NCBI GenBank assembly: GCA_907164885.2
Contig: OU015490.1
Coordinates: 13,825,966-13,889,965, forward strand
Length of the DNA: 64,000 nt
Source of the DNA: Dolomedes plantarius
Taxonomy: Eukaryota; Arthropoda; Arachnida; Araneae; Dolomedidae
Direction of reading: 5' to 3'
Shown: positions 32,801-47,500 of the stretch, piece by piece
Layout: every line of letters starts with the position of its first letter
How positions within the stretch are numbered: the first letter of the stretch is position 1
Program-made: the position numbers and the translations under genes
The notes under the pieces: generated by a model
Told to the model about the DNA's origin: nothing
Database searches by the model: none
What the model saw: the letters and a program-made list of their open reading frames with translations, nothing else

Positions 32801-35800
32801 AGGAATGCCACTGCAGTGGTTAATTTGTCTATTTCATGGAAATGAACTGCCCCTACGTCACCAATTTTGTTTCCTAGATGGAAAAACTAAAGGTCCAAAT
32901 GAATCTGGAGGAGAAATAGATAAACAACTAGAAAACTGCTATGAACTTCCAGTGATTCAATTTTTACGTATTGAAAATAACATTCCATTACTAGATATTA
33001 AGGATGATTTAATTGTAGACCCAAAATATTTGTTAGAAATGTGAAATGCAATCTCTGTTGGAAGGTGCTCTTCTGTTTGGCCATGAGAAAACCAGGAAAA
33101 CTTTGTAATTCATGATGGCTTACATTAGCAAACCAAATACTTTCTTGTATGTGGGAACAGAATGTCCTGCAAAAAATCTCCGAATACTGATTGAGTACAT
33201 TTTGAAAGCTTATGCACCAATTTGGTTTAACATAACGCTGAAACCATCTTGTATCCATGGATCAAAGCACTTGTGGAAACTTGTAAGCTATTCATGTTAC
33301 CTGAATCAGACTCTTAAAAATGTAATTCATCCAATCATTCAAAGAAATGCATGCTTTGCCGCTTCTGAAAATCTCCTCCTTTGTATGATATTAGACGATC
33401 GCAGTCATGTAAGAGAGCTTGGATTACGCTGGATTCTAAAAGCAAGAGCGGAAAATGAACAAGATGGTACCATTCAATGGTGGCCTCAATCTCCAGACAT
33501 TAGACTTCTTGACTTTTTTCTTTGGGGATTTGTCAAAGTTTATTCAACAAAAGTGGACAGTCTTAAAGTACTCAAAAAACGCATAATTGCTGCAATTTCA
33601 TGTGTTATGCAATCCATTTTGGAATGCACATGGGCTGAAATGGATTACTGACTGGATATTCTTTGTGCCACAAAATAAGCACATATTGAAATTTATTGAC
33701 AATACTAAAAAAAACTCTAATATATAAGGTAATACATATGTGAATTTCTAGTTCCTACCATGAGAACTTTTTTTTATATGCATTAAGGTTTGAAACACCC
33801 TGTATATATATATATATATATATATATATTCTATCATGGCAGGCATAGTCTACTGCATTCACTAATTCCTCACCACAATTGGTTGGTTTCTTTCTTATGG
33901 GATACCTTATAGACAGATGAATAAACAATATACTGTCACAAACAGCACAGGAAAGTCTGTGCCTCGGTTGGGAGTCAAACCCGAGATGGAAGCTCAAAAT
34001 TCTAAGGGCTATAAGATGTAGGTGGCTACAGTTTGATATACTGGACTAGAATGATTCACAAATGGAATGTTTCTCTTAATGATGGTGCATTCCATGTATT
34101 CTTCTGCATTTATAAATTTTCTTTCAGTGACACAATTTAGAATCAAGCGTTTAACTATAATTATAAATTTGCCATTCACAAGCCAAATCAATTTAGTCCT
34201 CTTTTTGAAATGGGAGCATGAAGCACTGGATAGACTCCTCACTTTTGACATTTGGGCTCATATAATGTTTATAACATTAACAGAAAAAAGTAAAAAATTA
34301 ACATATTACTGTACATAACTCATCCCTTATAAGAGAGTCTAAAGTGACAAGTTGTACTTACTCCAATCCCTTGTGAATTGCAATATGGTTGAGATGGCCG
34401 CTGACTCCATGTTCGTCAAATGAAAATATCTAGAAAATTTTTTACTTCCATCAACAATACTTTAAGCAAAAATGAGAAACAAGTTTTGACAATATTATTG
34501 ATATTACCCATAAAGATGAAATATTTAGCATCTAATGTTATCAAAATAAGGAACATATAAAGTGATTTCAATATGCGCATAGCAGCCATTATATATATAC
34601 ATATATTCTGACAGAACATGTAATATTTTGATCTTTTTAACCACATACAAAAAATAAAAATAAATTTTAATACCACTAGAAACATAAAGTAATAATTTCA
34701 TCCAAAACTGACAAGCTGAAATGCCCAAAATTGATCTATAACAGTTAAGAGGTAACAAGATTTCATTTATAATTTTTCAAATATCAGCTATAATTTTCCT
34801 GCCTTGGATTAAATATTTAATCGCACTGCACAACACCCCACCTGAACTGGATGGAATAAGACTGAAAATTGTAATCTATAAATAGTAGAAAATAATTATA
34901 ACTAATATTAAAAGGAAGGAGTTTTTTTCTTTAAGTTTAATAAAGTACTTTTTGCAATCAGTCAGTGGAAACTTATTTTAGGGACCCTAAATGCACAACA
35001 TTCTTTGTACATTCACAAGAAAGAAAATGTTATTTAGGGCAATTAGAGAGTTGCACTCTACTTGACCTTCAGTCAGGTGCAATGAGCCCAATAGGCACTT
35101 AAATAAGCTTTCAATAAGTAACCATAAAACCTTTTTTATTTTAATTAAATCATCCAGAAACAATAGTTTAAAGATTTTTTTAAACAAATAAAATGTATAG
35201 TCCCTTGACAACAATGGCATTTTATTCACAAAGGCATTATTCTGAAACCTTTTCATATTTTGAAAATTTTTCAGCCTTTTCAAAGCCTAGGAGCATACTC
35301 TTATAAATATTGACATACTATTGTAAGGTCATGAAATGAGAAAATTTATTTTAATGTATATATTTTAAAAATAATGACCTTACAAAATGTTGTGAGATGG
35401 TGCAATTTGCCTAACAGATCACTTTAGTCACTGTACCCACTGGAGTCAACTGACTTACACGTAATCAAACATCATTACATAAGCAACAGCTACACTGGCA
35501 CTAGACGCCCTATCATTTAGGAGGGAAAGAATGAGAGAACTGTGCCTATTAGATCAGTTGTGCCTGAACGAAGATAAATTCATGCTGCTTAATCATGGAC
35601 TGACACAATTTTCCTTTCCTTTTAATTCAAACACCTGAAATAATGAAAATCTTGAGAGAACCAAGGTTTTGATTCTCAAAATAAAAAGAATTCAAAAGGT
35701 TTTATTCATTTTACTTTTGGGCAATCAATAGATGAGTCAAATCAAGCTGTGCAGCTACTTCCACTTCAACTTCACCGGAATCAGTTACACATTTCTTTGA

Positions 35801-38800
35801 ACCACTACAGGGTGGCCCAAAAGTCCCTACACCAGTCAAGAATATAATAACTTTTTGAAAGTTCCTTTATTTAGAATGTTTTGTTTCTAATTATTCATTG
35901 TTAATCCTTGGAAAATAATTTTGGAGAAATTCACGACAAAGCAAATAATCAAATTTAATATAGAAAATAAAAGATCCATTGTGCTCACCCAAAGAGCTTA
36001 CATTCGTTATATTGGGGTTCAGAAAACCACCATCTAAACAACTTAACTTGATTTCAAGAACAGGGGGCTGTGAAAGACAGGGATGAGTTTGGAAAAAAAG
36101 CAAAAAATCGGAAAACGTCTCCTAAATATGTGTTTGTTACACTTTTCTCCAGCCATTCCCAGCACCATGGATTTTTAATGCCGAAGTCGAACGCATGAAG
36201 GTTTATTTTATCCAATCGACATACTATACCTTTCCTAATAGTTGCCATAATGACAATATTAAGAAAAATAAAACCAATCTATTTTCTTACATCACGTATT
36301 AAACTAAAGCAAAACACATACAAAATCAAAAGTATACAACGCCATGTGAGCAATGAACAACACACGTGATACGGAACAAGTTCCAGGAAAGAGAGGCACG
36401 TTGGGACCTGCAAATGAAAGAGTTTCTATGATTTTCCTATGACGTCACAATGACGACATACTGACATGTATCCTTCTTCCAATCCACTTCTTTCACTTCG
36501 ATCGCACTTGAAACTGCCGGTATGAACGTAGTATAAGCAAAATCGGAAGAAGTGGATATTTTTTAAAAAAATTTTAAAAGGCGGAACTTTTTCTAAAAAA
36601 GCATAATTTTTCTTTTGCAGAAAATATAAAAAAGTGGAAAAAACTCATTCCTAGAAAGATAGAGTACACCGTAACAAACATCAAACCACCAGAAATTAAA
36701 ACCCAACATCTGTGAAGAAATTGAAGGAATAAGTAAGGAAACATTACAGCAAGTGAGGGAGAACTGCCTAGAAAAGGCCTGCAATCATCAAGAACAAAAT
36801 GGTGGCTATTGGAAGGAAGTCATTTACAAAACAAGTTTAAAATTATTTCCAAGAAGTGCACTGATTGATTATAGTGAAATTTTAATAAATAAAAGAATTA
36901 TACAAATTTAAAATGGTCTCATGACTTTTGGGCCATCCTGTATGAACTTTAGAAGACATTAGGACTTAAAGATCTGTCTTAAACATACAATGCACTGAAT
37001 GAAAAAAAAATTGAGTAGCACATGCACATGTTTAAATCAATACCTCCTTTGGACTGACCAAATCAATGAAATGCCTGTCACCGGGTTTTCATTACAGCCA
37101 GCTCTCAACATCTACAACAGTGGTTCTCAACCTCTTTAAGTCTATGCCTACCCTTTGGATGATCTTCTTACCCTAAGCACTCCCGTATACCTGTATATGT
37201 ATGAATGTAAGTATATAAATATGTATGTATGTATGTATATATATATTATATATATATAATGTGAGTAACCCTAGAAAAATTGTCTTCACACAATTTTTGC
37301 TAACCTTTTGCACTCCCCCCTGAATAGCACTCATACCTCCTCAGAGGGGAGGGGGGCATGGCTCCCAGGTTGAGAACCACTGATCTACAAGATCTTTAGG
37401 GGGGGGGGGCAACAACCCCCTGAAAAAGGAAAAACAACCCAACAGTTTTAATTCAGAAAACAACTAATCCTATTTAACATGAAAATGTTTTTAAACTACA
37501 GACTGTAATACTGCATATATTATATAAATTTAAAATTATAATATAAAAATTATTGGTGTACTGTATATTATAGGTATAGGTATACACATACTAAAAAAAA
37601 TGGCAAAACAGAACAAATACAGAAAGTGACATAGAATAAGATTCAAACTTATACAACTCACAAAACATAAACATACTGATATATTTCCCAAACTTTAATC
37701 ATTTTACCCAGGAGAAAGCAAAATAATTAAAACCAATTTCTTCTTTAATTATTGAAGACAAAGTATCAAATTATTACATTAATGAAAGCTAAAGGTCATC
37801 TGTACATGAAACCTTTTTTTTCTCTTTCATCTTACACCATGCATAAGGAATAAGGGAGTATAAAATTACACAATTTTCTATCCAAATAGAACTGTCGAAA
37901 AGTTTTGCAGCACTTAATTTAGTCATAAGGTAGTTGTGTCAAATGTTAGAAAACTCATGTTGGTACAACTCTACATGTTAGTTTCCTGTTATGCAAATAT
38001 GAAGACTGAGCATTTGTACAAATTTTTGGATTTACTTGCATGTGTTGGCTTTTAGGAGACCACAACTTACACAGCAATTTCATGTACATTCATCAAGACT
38101 ACATTAAGAGAGAAAGGAATATTTTCTTCAGAACTTGAAGCTGTAAAATTTCAACAACTGATTAACATTATTTAATTATAGGAGAATAATGACAGATGAA
38201 AGTTTTAAATAATTTGATTCATAATCTTTTAAGAAAAGGCGGTTTATATATGGGGCATTTTAACATTGAGATATGACTCTGCTGTTCCCTTTCAGATTTC
38301 AAAAAAACCCAGTTCCCTTTTTCCAGATAGCATTATGTATGTTAATTTGCTCTTTGAATTCCAAAAAAGAAAAAGTATATATATATATATATATATATAG
38401 TTTACAAATGTAAATTACTTAATATGAAACAAAAAAGAGTAAATAAATTTTAGGCGCTAAGCTGCTCACAAAAATATTTACGATATAAAGATATTTAAAA
38501 TTAAGATAATTAAAAGGGCAGATGTGACCATTTAATACTCCTATAACCTGAAATAAGATAGACATATATAAATAAGCAAAAAACGGAATTGGAGGTGGTA
38601 TAGTTGATGACTGGGGGGGGGGGGGGGGGTTGTGACCCCCCAACCCCGGTTAAACATGTTTTAAGCCAGGCAACACTCCCGGAGGTCGGCTATAACACCA
38701 AAACAGTAATAAAAAAATTATGAAGAGGAAAAATATTTTAGGTGAAATAGATAAGTTAAACCAGACTGTTTACTAATATAGTCAACTAAAACATAATTAC

Positions 38801-40887
38801 AAGATGAATAGAATGAAAAAAAATGAAAAAAATCTTAATAATAAGTTACAGAAATAGAATAATACTAATTAACTAAATAATTATTTACTAACATATACAT
38901 TATATATATACAAAATACTTAGCTCCCACCAAGCAATGAGACACGAAACCCATGCACACTCACATCTTATTTAATGAATTATGGTACTGGTTTTCGCATA
39001 GGTTATAAAAAGAATGTATTCTAAATTTTCAAACGTAATCTTGATGAATTTATTTATAAAACAGCTATAAAGCATAGTATACCTGTAAGTACTTTCGAAC
39101 AGTGGAAATTTCATTATTTAAGTGATTTTAAAATTGCTTATCTGAGAACTAAACCAAAAAATCTTCATGTAAATTTGAATACCTTAAAACCGGCTATAAC
39201 TGCTTTACAAGATCATTTTGCTATAACTTATGTTGATAAAGTTTCTGCTAACTATGCATTTATATGCAAAAACTTTTATTGTGAAAAACTATTACAGTGC
39301 TATAATGATAATACTGTTTATAAAAAACTAGATTCTACGTCTTGTACTATACAAAATCGTATCAAAGCGTTATATCATCGTGCAGGTTATGATATTAAAA
39401 ATCTTAAGTTTCCTTATTTAGTCTTAATCCCTAAATTTCATAAATCGCCTGTTAAATTTAGAACTGTTACTGTGGGCTGCAATACATACTTAACGCTTGC
39501 TAATAATAAACTTTTAAACATACTTAAAATAGTTTATAAAAAAATAAGTAAAGAGGGTGGCTATTTCATCAATAATAGCTTAGAAATAGTTAAACAGATA
39601 AAAGGTAAAGGTGATATAACAAACGTTAAAAGCTACGATTTTACGGATCTTTTCAACTCTATCGACCTAAAAGATCTCTATAGTATTATTCATGGATTAT
39701 ACGATCAATATGATTTAAAGACATATATAACTGAAAATAAATATCGTGCGTTATTAGATCTTGTACTTTATGAAACAGTTTTATATAATGGTAGAAACTT
39801 CTATAAACAAATACATGGAATACCAATGGGTGGAGGATGCTCATCTGCTTTAGCAGATACATACCTTCACTTTTATGAAAGAGGTGTAATGATTCTAAAT
39901 GAACTTATGTTTTTCCGATATGTAGATGATATACTCATATGTTTTAATGAAAACTTAAATGCAATAGATATTAATTTTTACCCTAAAAATCTTAAACTAG
40001 TGGAGACCGATAAAGATAACTATGGAAATTTGGTATTTTTAGACTTGAGTTTAAATGTTAATCAAAATCTAATATCATACTGTCTATATGATAAACGCGA
40101 GTTTTACAACTTTAAAACTGTTAGGATTATGAACTGGAATAATGCTCTACATTTAAATATTAAACGCAATATAGTTACTAACCAGTTAATACGTTGTCAA
40201 CATTTACATTCAAACAAAAAAACTATGGACGTCAGTATAATTAAATTCTTAACTATAGCTATTGACCAGGGTTTTCCAGTCAATTTCCTCGTATCTATTC
40301 TAACCCAGTTTTTTAATTTAGACAATAAAGATTGTATGAATCGTTTTAAAATAAGTTGGCAACACTAAAAAAAATTTCCCTAATACGGCGATATTTATCC
40401 CTACTATGTCTATAATGTGAGTGTGCATGGGTTTCGTGTCTCATTGCTTGGTGGGAGCTAAGTATTTTGTATATATATAATGTATATGTTAGTGAATAAT
40501 TATTTAGTTAATTAGTATTATTCTATTTCTGTAACTTATTATTAAGATTTTTTTCATTTTTTTTCATTCTATTCATCTTGTAATTATGTTTTAGTTGACT
40601 ATATTAGTAAACAATCTGGTTTAACTTATCTATTTCACCTAAAATATTTTTCCTCTTCATAATTTTTTATTACTGTCTTGGTGTTATAGCCAACCTCCGG
40701 GAGTGTTGCCTGGCTTAAAACATGTTTAACCGGGGTTGGGGGTCACAACCCCCCCCCCCCCCAGTCATCAACTATACCACCTCCAATTCCGTTTTTTGCT
40801 TATTTATATATGTCTATCTTATTTCAGGTTATAGGAGTATTAAATGGTCACATCTGCCCTTTTAATTATCTTAATTTTAAATATCTT

Positions 40888-40930
<43 letters not shown>

Positions 40931-41536
40931 CAGTCATAAGTAACCCAAGTAAAATATGTTCTTCACATATTTTATGCTAACCATCAACAACCCCTCCTCC
41001 TCTGAATATCACTCCCGCCTCCCAAGGTTGGAAACCACTGCTCTAAACTGAGAGAAATTTTAATGATTTTCAGACAAAAGAGTGAAATACCAATACATAT
41101 TTTCATAAAAATCTCCTAAAAAAATCTTGTCAAACTGAATAATAATAACTAAATAAATATATAATATACATATATATATACACACACATATATACATACT
41201 GGTAAAGGGAAGACCTAAATTATAAACTCATATAAAAGAACATTCTTACATTAGAAAAAAAGGAAAGAGATACAGGTAATCATAAATGACAAATATTCAG
41301 TTATATAAAAATTTACATCTAAATTATATAATGACCGTTCCTATACAACGCCCAGTGCAAAAAGTTCCAAATAAAATTCTCTTACATAAGTAGTTCTCAA
41401 CCTGAGGGGTGTGCCTCCCTGGGGAGGAATGTGTGATATTCAGGAGGGGGAGGGACAGCACAGAAGGTTAAAAAAAATAGGTGAAGGACATATTTCACTA
41501 TGGTCACTTATGTTATAAATATATAAGTATATATAA

Positions 41537-41568
<32 letters not shown>

Positions 41569-44500
41569 GCACACACACAGAGTAATCTTGATCAATTGTT
41601 CCCAGATTAATGGTATGATATGTTATTTTCAAATTTTTGATGAGGAAACCACTTGTTATGAAGACCTTTTTCTTTGGGACTCATGGGATCATTATAATGA
41701 CAGTTGACTGTAGTTAATTAACATTATGCATTTAATGACAGCTGAAAGTATAATCAAAAGAACACATTAATAAATAATGACCATCTAACTCACAATCTTT
41801 GCAGAAAGTTGAATGAAGTATTTTCTAATAATTAGGGCAACTCTTCCTTTATTCCAAATCAGATCTGGATTGTCCGGAAGCTTACTGCAACAAGAGAAAT
41901 AAAAAAACGTTAATTTTAAATGCTAGAAAAATTTTACCCAAAACTTTATCTAGGTTAAAAAATATAGAAAATATTCTTCTAAGTTAGAGATTCCCAACCA
42001 GTGTGCCATAGTTCTTTAGAGCACAGTGACATAGCGAGCATAACTGGCACCTGGGGTACGATACCTTTTTGGCACCCCCCTTTCCGAAAAACATATAGTA
42101 ATATAATATATAGAATTAGTGAAAAGGACCATTTGGCGCCCCTGTGGGAGTGGCGCCCGGGGCATGATAGACCCCATTGCCCACCCCTCGCTACGCCACT
42201 GTTAGAGCACCATGAGATCTTTTTTTAGGATAAACAAAATATATATATTTGTAAGGCATTCTCAAAAGAAATATTAAGTTGATAAAATATAAGTCTCACA
42301 TTAGTAAAACAAAACTATTCTTGGTAATTTCCATTGTAGTACTCTAGTGTCATACGACACTGAATCCCATAGTTAATTTTTGAAACTGTATTAATACATC
42401 TTATTCTGGTGTTTGGTACTGACATCTTTCAATAAATGAATAAAATCACTAATCGAGTCAGTATTTATTCGAACTTAAATTTAACATGGTCCCAATATAA
42501 ATTCCATTTTGATTTAATATTTAAAAAGATTATAAAAAACTAAAATTCTAATGAGGGTGCCCCAAGTTTCTAATCTCATTCCTGACAGTACCACAAATGT
42601 AAAAAGTTTGGGAACACCTGATTTAAATATTTTATGACTGTATTTCATTGATATGAGACTTCTGATCATTTTAACTCTTTAAAAATCTAAAAATAGTTAA
42701 AGAATAAATAAAATAATAAGAATTACAGAAGTAATTATCCTTAATTGCAAATTCAGTAACAATGTTATCTTCAACTAAATTATCCAGATAAGCTATATAC
42801 TTACATATCACAAATATATTAAGCAATGCAGTACAATAAAGTACTAGGAAATTAATTTTATTGCATATGAACTTTACCTGTGTTCAACAATAATAACATT
42901 TTCTGATGGAATTCCAAGTATTTTGCAGCTTTGTCTCAATTCAGTTTTTCTTTGGATACTTTTGCTATAGAATCCTCCTATGAAAAATTGATAAGTTGAA
43001 AAGAATACATAGAAAAAGTACCTAATAAGAATAAAAAAAGAGCTATAAGAAAATTTGAAATTAAAAACTCAGTAAGATAAAAAATGACGATGCTGCACTA
43101 TAATGAACATTAATACGCATTATGGGTACCTAAATAGATAATAAAAATAGCAGATTATAAGCCAATAATGAAAAATGATCAGGTTAAATCAAACCTGAGT
43201 CAATTATATAGGGCATTCATTTTACAGTAATACTGGAGAGCTTGATCTGCAAAATATACTCTGCTAAGCGAAGTAACTAATTTTGCAAAATAGCAAGTGT
43301 GTTGTTTGTTTCCTTTTTGATTGATGATGTTTTGAATCAATACAACAGCCGACTATATTTAGATAAAGGGTTTAGAAATCAGTGCGTAGTTTTGAGAATT
43401 TAGAAAACAGTAAGGTCAACTAAAGTGGAGCTTTAGTCAGGGGAGTACAAAAAAATTCATCATGCAAAAAATGACATCCTGATGATATTTTTTTCATTTT
43501 ATTAGCCAATGAACATAGTTCTTGATTAGATATAGCTATCATAATAAGATTACATTTCCAATGAAATGTTTGCATGGCCAAAGAAAGAGATCAGAGAATT
43601 CTTGATAGAAATTTCATTAATCTCAAAAGTCAATCAAACTAGGATTAATTATGAAGAATATGTTTAGAATGGTATACAGTAGGGAAACATAACATTTTCA
43701 TCCTTTAGGTATAATAAGTTCAATCTTGTTAGTTAGCTCACAGTTTATACCTTTACCTTTCAAGCCTTTCCGTTTATATTTCCTCCCTGAGTAATTCTTA
43801 CTCCCCTCTTTGCACTTATTCTGCAATGGATAATGACATTTTGGCAAAAATGAAGCAACAAAAGTGCAAATAAGCGAAGTTCAAAAAATTATATTTTGGA
43901 TATTGAAAAAAATTTGTTTTACACATACCAGAAATTTAATATATTCCTTATATATTCTTCTATAAGCTTAATTATGTCATTATCTAGCTGAATTTTATAA
44001 TTTATAATTCAAACAACACTTTTTTTATTTCAAGCAGTTATCACTGTTCAAGCACTTATCACTGCTGTAACAAAGGCATTTATTTGTTACTGCATATATG
44101 CTTTTTTCAACTGCAAGGCAGATCATTACCCGCCACAATAAAAATCTTTTTCATTTCATAGCATGTGAGTTGCAGTGTCTAACCTTTTCTTTTTGGAAAA
44201 AAAACCACACCTTTTATTTCGCATTCAGCAAAATTCCTTATGCCTTTCTTGGAAAATAAATGGGGAAGAGAACAAAGGAAAGGAAAGATAAGCAAACTCA
44301 GAACAGGATTCCTTGAAGATGACATATCAGGGGGGTAAGAACTGGTTCTCACGGCTTTCAAAAAGTTTCTTCATCAAATGGTCAGATGAAATTCTGTCAG
44401 CAGTGAGTGAACATGCCTAAGTATAAAGATTTAAGTGATAGAGAAAAACAAGAAATGCTGAAAAATATGATGAGATGCCAAAATACAGCCAACGAGAAGC

Positions 44501-47500
44501 TTCGTCAAAACTAGGGATTTCTCAAACTGCCTTACTCAACTTGTTGAAGCAAAGTGACGCCATTTCTGATGAAATTCAAAAGAACAGAAACTTATCCCGC
44601 AAAAGAAAACATGATGGAAAATCTGATGACATAGAGTCTGCACTTTCAAACTGGTTTGAGAACATGAGAATATAAAAAATACACATTTCTTGCTCAATTC
44701 TATGCGAAAAAGCACAGCTATTTGCTAGTTTGTTTGGAGAGGAGAACTTTGCACCTATGGACGGATGGCTAACCTGATAGAAGGAGTGCAATTGTTTATA
44801 GAAAATTGTATGGCGAGAAGCAAGATGTGAATAACAAGGCTGCTGAGAACTGGAAGGAAGAAGTCTGGGTTAAACTGATCAAAGATTATCAGCCTGATCA
44901 AATTTTCAACTCAGATGAGACTGGATTATTTAACCGAGCACTTCCAAAACATACTTTGATGTTTAAAAATGAATCTGCTGCAGGAAGCAAAAAAGTCAAG
45001 CAAAGATTAACTATGCTGTTAACATGCAACATGACAGGAACTGTAAAGAAAACACCTTTGGTGATTTGTTCCAGTGGTACTTACGTATTATAGCTGAAGC
45101 TTTGCAGTTTGGCGAAAAAGCGGCAACAAAGCCCCAATTATGCGCCCCATCCTTGTTGATAGTATTGTTTTCGCCATTAGTTGCTTTTCGCTCCCGTTCT
45201 AAGTTTTGTTTTGAAGATTTTCTTTATTTTTTTAGGTTATGAAAGTTATTTGACAAAGATCTTGTATAAAAGAAGTTTGACGAGAAATATGACAGTGTAA
45301 TACCTCAACTTTGATAAAAGATAATTTTTACAAAAGTTGGGTTCTTCGTCAAAGTTTTGTAAAAGATTGCGGTGCCCGGATGTTATAAGCAACATTTCGA
45401 GCAACAGCATGTTAAAAAAATACAAATGTGTGGAAAACACGGCAGATAAAGAACATGATTTCAATTCGAAATAGTTTTGGCTCTAATTAAAAATTGCGCA
45501 CTAATGACAAAGCAGAAATACACGAAAAATATTCAAAATGAGTATGTTAAAAACGCAAATCTTTCAAAGGAAAAGTCTTAGGATGCTGAAATTTTGCATG
45601 GTGGTTACTCCTAAGCTCTAGATGCCCACTAAGAAATATTTTTAAAAAGTACAAATATTAAGGGGTTTAAAAGGGGCTTAACCCCCTCCCCACTGAAAAA
45701 AAAACCCCATTGTATCTCTGAAACCATAGGACCCAGGAAGTTGAAATTTCGTATGGTGGTTCCCCTTAAGCCCTAGGTGCCCACTAAAAAATCTTTTTGA
45801 AAAATGCAAATTTTAAGGGGGTTAAAAGTGGCTCAACCCCCCTCTAAAAAACCCCCATAGTATCTCTGGAACCATAAGGCCTAGAAAGCTGAAATTTTGC
45901 ATGGTGGTTCCCCTTAAGCCCTAGGTACACACCAATAAATATTTTTTAAGAGCTCGAATTTTAAGGGGTTTAACCCCCTCTCCCCTAAAAAAATCCCACT
46001 GTATCTCTGGAACCATAGGGTCTAGGAAGCTGAAATTTTGTATGGTACTTCCCCTTAAGCCCTAGGAACACACCAATAAATCTTTTTTAAGAGCTCGAAT
46101 TTTAAGGGATTTAGCCCCCTTAGATAGAAATAACTTTCATAAAAGATCTTTGTCAAAGAACTTTGATAGTGTAATAGGGGTATTTTGAGGTTATAGCATT
46201 TCTTTTATGTATAACTGTTATAAAACATACAAATAACTTTAAAAAAATATCTTTGTCAAAGAACTTTGATAGTGTAATATAGGCCAAAAGGAAGAAGATG
46301 CAGTGTCTTTTTTCCAGATTCGTGGAATTTTGCCCAGTCAGCGTGTATGCCCTAACTTTCACAACATGCGTGCCTATTTTAATCGACCAGTAGCTGGAGA
46401 TGTAATATTAAAGATTGCGGCAAAACAGTCAGAATTCAGAAGGAAAACTGGTTCTACGGTTCCCGATTGCCATTACTTTAAAATCCCGATTGCCAAACTT
46501 TAAATATTTGCATTTTCCGTCGAAACCTGTATGCATATCAATTTGTGTCTAATTTGCATTACCTCTTCTTGGCGCGTCGCTTTTTTTTGTCTAAGAGTGT
46601 ATTCCTATTTTGTCTTTAATATGAAATTTTTAATTGGATCTAAAATTATCTATAGCGAAATCATGTTCTTCAGCTGCTTATTTTTTTAAAACTTTTCCAT
46701 GTGTTTTCCAAATACTTTTTTAAACATGCTGCTGCTCAAAATGTTGATGCATGTTTAATAACTGCTTTCGTATATTTCATAAACGTGCTTCGCCACAGAT
46801 TACACGAGTGCCATGAATTATGTCATTTAATTTCAATTAACTTTAGCAGTAAGGTGGGGTCATTTCTCATAAAGAGTTCATCGCAGAATTTAACGACAGT
46901 AATCCGAATTTAAATACGAGTTTTGGATATTTCATTTTTATTTTGGGGATTTAAAACCACTTTACAACCTCCTAAACAGTTGCTTTTTAAACATCTTTCT
47001 TGGCCAGCACCTAGAGCCTAAGAGGAAACGCCATGCAAAATTTCAACTTCTTCGGCCTTATTGTTCCAGAGATACAGTGGGATATATATATTTTTTTTTT
47101 TTGGGGGGGGGGGCTAAACCCCTTAAAATTTGAATGAAAAAAAGATTTATTGGTGTGCACCTAGGGCTCAAGGAAAACCAACCAACAAAAATTTCAGCTT
47201 CCAGGTCTTATGGTTCCAGAGATACAGTGGGTTTATTTCTTTTTTTTTTTGGGGGGGGGGGCTAAACCCCTTAAAATTTGAACTAAAAAAGGAAAAAATT
47301 ATTGGTGTGCACCTAGGGCTTAAGGAAAACGAACCAACCAACCAAATTTCAGCATCCCAGGCCTTATGGTTCCAGAGATACCGTGGGTTTCCTTTTTTTT
47401 TTGGGGGGGGGCTAAACCCCTTAAAATTTGAACTTAAAAAAAAAAAAGATTTATTGGTGTGCACCTAGGGCTTAAGGGAAACCAACCAACCAAATTTCAG

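Noticed and set aside
34009..34318. Overlapping 80-codon frames near PIGL exon 4, considered as PIGL exon 5
   Set aside because: The sequence does not resemble PIGL, and the true exon 5 was found at 16819-16945.
38925..38950. Possible hammerhead ribozyme core (CAATGAGACACGAAACCC) in the RT element arm
   Set aside because: It lacks a proper CTGATGA box and a closable stem II. Suggestive only because Penelope-like elements often carry hammerheads.
47130..47468. 112-codon and 98-codon frames on both strands
   Set aside because: They are read-throughs of the 140-bp minisatellite.
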